Part shown: positions 61,143-64,000 of the stretch, piece after piece
How the letters are laid out: every line of letters begins with the position of its first letter
Numbering within the stretch: position 1 is the first letter of the stretch
Origin: Sipunculus nudus
Taxonomy: Eukaryota; Annelida; Sipuncula; Golfingiida; Sipunculidae
Direction of reading: 5' to 3'
Assembly (NCBI GenBank): GCA_026874595.1
Contig: CM049317.1
Coordinates: 23,233,401 to 23,297,400, forward strand
Length of the DNA: 64,000 nt
The notes under the pieces: generated by a model
Seen by the model: only the letters and a program-made list of their open reading frames with translations
Database searches by the model: none
What the model was told of the DNA's origin: nothing
Position numbers and translations under genes: made by a program

Positions 61143-62941
61143 GTTATTTTCATAAAGTGCTAATTGTCACTAAATTATTTGTAGTGATATTGCCCTCTAG
61201 CATTCCACTTCATATTTAGAACTGAAGGAAGTTTACACCTTATGATCACTTAAAGAATTAATTAATTAATAATACTGTGGTTGCCCTTTTATTTGCGATA
61301 TTTTGCAAAAGGGGAATTATCGCAAAGTAAAACTGTCATACATAAGAGGTCCATTCATATGACATTTTAAATAAAAGTAGGTTGTGTATGCTCAGTGATT
61401 GATATTTTAAATGATATCAGATCTTCCCAATTGTCTGCCAACAATATTTTTGTAAAAACGATTTTGTGCACATAATATTTGACCTAATTAAACCATTTAT
61501 ATAGTTATAGTCTCTGTATAGTCCTTTAACCACAGCATGTATGAAGCCAAACACAGTATTTGTATTATGTTACTTAAATTAATTTAGTAATGAATATCAT
61601 AGACTTGAAAAAAGTCATTTTGTATACATACAAAATAAAAGAACAGTCAGTATGGATAAAATAGGAATGCTGATTGGCCATTGGTCTCATTAATATCTTA
61701 GCATGAGCATGTGTGCCTAGCATGAGATTTTGTAGGAATGTGGCCGTGGTGTTTTGTTATAAATGTTTGTTGTCATGGGGTATTAAAAATTAATGTAACC
61801 ACATTGTGTATGTGTTAATGTGAAAATAATTTATATGTGGCTTAATGTTTAAGTCTGTTTTAACAGAGCAGAAGTGCTCAGATAAATACACTCTTGGGCA
61901 ATAAATTTTAATTGGCCACAAAGATTCAGTCTAATGGCTAAATAGCTGCTACCAGTATAACATTTGATTAATTTAAACTCCCTGACACAGAAATCCCAAA
62001 ATGCAGAAACTATATTTTAAGAGTACATGTACTGTATTTCTTCTTTTTGAAACCCCACCTCCGTTTAAAATGTCACTTACACTTTGCATGTTATTTATTG
62101 ACATATTATTGCTTTCACACTTATTGAAAAATTAGAACCACCTCATGGCCATTATATTTAGCTTTGTAAGACTGTGTTTGGAACATAGGAATGCCAAGCT
62201 TTTCTATATGTAAATTGTCAAAGGGTTCCCTTACCAAAACAAATCTTCATCAGTACCCATCTTGAATCTTAAAGATATTAGATGGTGATAATTGTTTTTT
62301 ATTAACTTATAATAGAACAAAGTGTAAGCAGGTTAAAATGAGTGGTATTGCATCATTAATAATAAATAGAAAGGGCAAAATGAAAAATACATCTTAGGGT
62401 AGACTCAGATAAAGGAAACCCCTGTACTGATACATAGGCATCAAGGATTCAGAGTTAAATATATAATAGAAATTGTCAGCTTAACCCTGCTTCTCTTTCA
62501 ATTTCCTTGGCTGTTCTGCTGGCAGAACATGTTCATCTTTCCCGTAATCATAATTCCGTAAATTCACCTGTCTGTAGCACTCTGCATTCTATGCCATATT
62601 ACTGTTGCATTCTATCCAGATTCTGTGGTCTGCTTTTGCAAATCTACAGACTGCTATCTGCAGAGTCAGTTTAGTAATTATAACAACCTCACTGTTGTTA
62701 AACAGACTTTAAAATGTTATTTTTGTCATGCTCCTCTTTTTAAGGTTTAAAATTCCCTTTATTTTAATTTGGTTCATTCAGTGATTCATTTTAATATTAA
62801 TGTTTATATTCTCTCTGTGCTAGGGGGGTGGAGTTTCTGAACCTATGGACTGGTATTTTGAGGTTTGTCAGATTATTTGAGGAATAATTTGGTATCAAGT
62901 AAAAACCCTTGAGATGTTCCTGATGTATTTATTCCATACAG
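61143..62941. other. End of the Lifeguard intron
   Basis: AT-rich intronic sequence with no repeated family or exon recognised. It ends in a T-rich tract with acceptor tttattccatacag (62928-62941). Confidence 0.5.
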
Positions 62942-63081
62942 CATACACCCAGCCTGAGCCGCCACCGGCCACTAATTACAGCCAGCCAGAGCCCAAATAC
63001 GGAGATGCGGAAGAAGGGACCACAGAGTGGGCGGGGAACTCATTCAGCGAGAAAGCCATCAGAAGAAGCTTCATCAGAAAG
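62942..63081 (+). CDS. LFG: Lifeguard/TMBIM family protein, second coding exon
   Basis: This 140-nt exon lies between acceptor ccatacag and donor AAG|GTGAGA. It enters with two bases, so G+CA completes an Ala codon, and runs 46 further codons to a phase-0 end. It first continues the Pro-rich tail (YTQPEPPPATNYSQPEP), then passes an acidic linker, and ends SFSEKAIRRSFIRK. That final motif (Ser-Phe-x-x-Lys-x-Ile/Val-Arg-Arg-x-Phe-Ile-Arg-Lys) is the conserved juxtamembrane block right before the first transmembrane helix in Lifeguard/GRINA/TMBIM1 proteins. The two exons give 118 residues. The seven membrane segments (the BAX inhibitor-1 related domain) must lie past 64,000. No frame break is seen. 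Confidence 0.88.
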
Positions 63082-64000
63082 GTGAGATAATCAAGTTGGG
63101 ACAGTTAGATAGTCGAGTCCACACTACCGGTATCCATATCCGAGTGGAAGACCCAGTCCATGCCAAGATAGTAAAAGTCCCAGTCCCTGAGCTTCAAGTC
63201 CAAGTCCACTTTTTACTTTTGGAAAAACTAGTCTGAGACCAGTATTTTACTGATAAAATAAAAAATGTCATTACCGATTTTTTAAAAAAGTGAATGTACA
63301 TAAATTTAATTTTACTTTTTAATTACATTTAACTCCAGATGGAGGATGACAAATGTTTTGACCCGGTTGGAAATTGTTCCATAAAATCATTACTCTAATC
63401 ATTACTTTTCAGCTTTGTATTTTGTAAAAACTAAACACATAGGCTAACATTATGGTATTTCCTATTTCAGGAAATCCAAATTTCCCTAAATGTCAGAGTA
63501 CTGATTACTTTTGAAAGGGAACTTTCATACTTTCATGACAGGGTTTATTTTTCTGCTAAACTCAACATAATTTCTCTACTTTATCTCTGAGTCTGAGGAG
63601 TCGGGGACTGTCAAGTCCAAGTCTCACTCCTTGATCAAGTGGACTTTAATTCAGATTCATTTGTTGAATTCTTCAAAGCATTCATGATACATTGGGTTAA
63701 TGTGACTGTTTTTGAGTTATATTCAGCAGACCTGTTCAATGTAACTGACCTCTACTGCATGTAACTATGTTGCAAAGACTGAGATCTGATTGGTATACAC
63801 ATATGTCAGGAAGGGATAAGTCGACTTTAATTAGTTGACACACTGGAGATTTCTGTTAAACAGGCATTTTGGGGCAGCTATCAGCATCATCTAGTGGTAA
63901 GCTGTAGCACTGTGTCAGATTAAGTTGTAAAAATATTGTAACATCAACATGTAAGTCAGCCTTGTATGAGAATCCTGTATTTCTGTGGTAATACCATACA
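63082..64000. other. Next Lifeguard intron, running off the window
   Basis: Noncoding. 'ccagtcc...caagtcca' phrases around 63140-63210 and 63590-63650 are decayed repeat sequence. I searched for the first transmembrane exon and did not find it. Confidence 0.55.

Overview
This is a repeat-rich, AT-rich animal nuclear sequence. Split genes with GT-AG introns, microsatellites and several transposon families all point to a eukaryote. The abundance of elements with terminal hairpins, internal tandem cores and (CCGT)n microsatellites (similar to bivalve 'pearl' and Helentron-type elements), plus tRNA-derived SINEs, suggests a marine mollusc, probably a bivalve. That assignment is inference. Almost no open reading frame over 60 codons looks like a gene. 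The real coding sequence is a few exons, assembled here by reading splice sites and phases.

Left part (1-11 kb): the 5' portion of a minus-strand gene, in three phase-compatible coding exons (10833-10923, 8331-8396, 1588-1893). It encodes a Lys/Glu/Ser-rich, nucleolar-looking N-terminus that runs into the start of an RNA recognition motif; the rest lies beyond the left edge. Its introns are largely built of Helentron-like non-autonomous elements (family A). Two near-full-length copies about 1.9 kb long lie in inverted orientation (3254-5148 and 8676-10565).

Middle (11-48 kb): no convincing gene. It holds a dispersed inverted pair of ~490-bp elements, a TIR element carrying a tRNA-Met-like domain (two copies), a ~157-bp tandem array, two related LTR-like sequences in opposite orientation, two hAT-like non-autonomous elements with 8-bp target duplications, further family A and C elements, and family B elements (38041-39855 and 41942-43672). 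Family B has 280-bp internal tandem repeats carrying the palindrome GGTGGCGCCACC. Some elements also carry AGGTCA direct repeats that match nuclear-receptor DR1 sites.

Right part (49-64 kb): the first two coding exons (49498-49711 and 62942-63081) of a plus-strand Lifeguard/TMBIM family gene (GRINA-like). They encode its Pro/Tyr/Gln-rich N-terminus and the FIRK motif just before the first membrane segment. The 13.2-kb intron between them contains complete family C, A and B elements, a 47-bp minisatellite and a 167-bp tandem repeat. The membrane-spanning exons lie past the right edge. The two genes are divergent, with about 38 kb of repeats between them.

The most notable content is a pair of element groups (A/C and B) that share one architecture despite unrelated sequences: a 5' terminal hairpin, a matching short inverted repeat near the 3' end, a 3' hairpin, and a tandem-repeat core.
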